From positions 1 to 5,000 of the forward strand of contig CBDULQ010000245.1 in the NCBI GenBank assembly GCA_965368115.1: 5,000 bases of DNA, in the 5' to 3' direction. This document shows, in pieces, positions 4,752-5,000 of the stretch (positions are counted from its first letter, which is position 1; every line of letters starts with the position of its first letter). The translations under genes and the position numbers were made by a program. The notes beneath the pieces are model-generated. The model made no database searches, was not told where the DNA came from, and saw nothing but the letters and a program-made list of their open reading frames with translations. The stretch is from CBDULQ01 sp965368115. GTDB taxonomy: Bacteria > Pseudomonadota > Gammaproteobacteria > SZUA-229.

Positions 4752-5000
4752 AAAGCTCTTCCATTATCTTATTTACATCGTCCCAGAAATCACTTAGCAA
4801 GTGTCCTGCATCTTGAAACTCATAATTTATGATGCGAGCGCGATCATGTTTATGGTCCCAAATTTCTCTTTTGGCACCATATTTTTTTCTCTTTGGTTTT
4901 ATAGCGTGAGCATTATCGTATCCCAGGATGCGAATATTATGTTTATCGTGCAAAGTTAGCGAATATCGAACTCCATGGGGTATATGTTCGCTTTTATCTG
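4750..5000 (-). CDS. TumE-family (DUF6516-like) toxin, 5' end beyond window
   Basis: The open frame runs off the right edge. The visible C-terminal part is 83 residues plus a split codon at 4999-5000. It reads DKSEHIPHGVRYSLTLHDKH, then NIRILGYDNAHAIKP, a basic stretch (KRKKYGAKREI), WDHKHDRARIINYEF, and QDAGHLLSDFWDDVNKIMEEL. The order HG.RYSLTLHD / GYDNAH / DHKH / Y.F..A..LL.DFW..V matches the pattern I know for the TumE toxin family, whose members are small and usually sit next to a winged-helix antitoxin. A TTG at 4951-4953 could be taken as a start, but conserved sequence continues in frame upstream of it, so the real start is outside the window. The operon promoter should also lie there. 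The toxin's molecular target is not evident from this fragment. His and Asp residues in GYDNAH and DHKH are candidate functional residues. Confidence 0.8.
   Translation of the reverse strand, partial: DKSEHIPHGVRYSLTLHDKHNIRILGYDNAHAIKPKRKKYGAKREIWDHKHDRARIINYEFQDAGHLLSDFWDDVNKIMEEL

Noticed and set aside
4951..4953. TTG as the start of the toxin gene
   Set aside because: Family-like sequence (HGVRYSLT) continues in the same frame to the window edge, so the start lies outside.

Overview
The window looks like a proteobacterial chromosome segment, most likely from a gammaproteobacterium. The reasons are a periplasmic cytochrome c' with a divergent LysR regulator, a TAXI-type periplasmic binding protein and GC-rich codon use in those genes. 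No ribosomal or other marker gene is present, so a finer placement is not supported. No rRNA, tRNA or CRISPR array was seen, and no transposase.

Layout from left to right. Positions 1-438 (minus) hold almost all of a cytochrome c' gene, cut by the window edge just after its CKSCH heme site. It is transcribed divergently from a LysR-family regulator at 540-1523 (plus). Their shared 101-bp AT-rich gap carries a dyad (CTTTAT-N10-ATAAAG) that is a reasonable LysR operator candidate. Positions 1524-1636 form a leader with a strong wobble-containing hairpin. Positions 1637-2908 (plus) hold three visibly AT-richer, same-strand genes with short gaps: a Trp-rich protein I do not recognise, an 80-residue two-helix membrane protein, and an SRPBCC/START-like ligand-binding protein. 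A 19-codon ORF with a strong ribosome binding site follows at 2930-2989. Positions 3068-4036 (plus) return to higher GC and encode an exported TAXI-family TRAP solute-binding protein with no transporter membrane subunit beside it. Positions 4037-4299 carry no convincing gene but hold three clear dyads, including an 11-bp-stem hairpin and a 16-bp perfect palindrome.

The right end (4300-5000, minus) is an AT-rich two-gene operon. A toxin of the TumE (formerly DUF6516) type, cut by the window end, is followed 12 bp later by a small winged-helix DNA-binding protein and an intrinsic terminator. I read this as a type II toxin-antitoxin module in toxin-first order.

Functionally, the LysR and cytochrome c' genes probably form one regulatory unit, with cytochrome c' likely acting in nitric oxide or redox handling. 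The AT-rich trio may be an acquired operon. The toxin-antitoxin pair converges on the TAXI gene, and the terminator between them may serve both directions. The AT-rich blocks alternating with GC-richer genes suggest accessory insertions, but no mobile-element boundary is proven.
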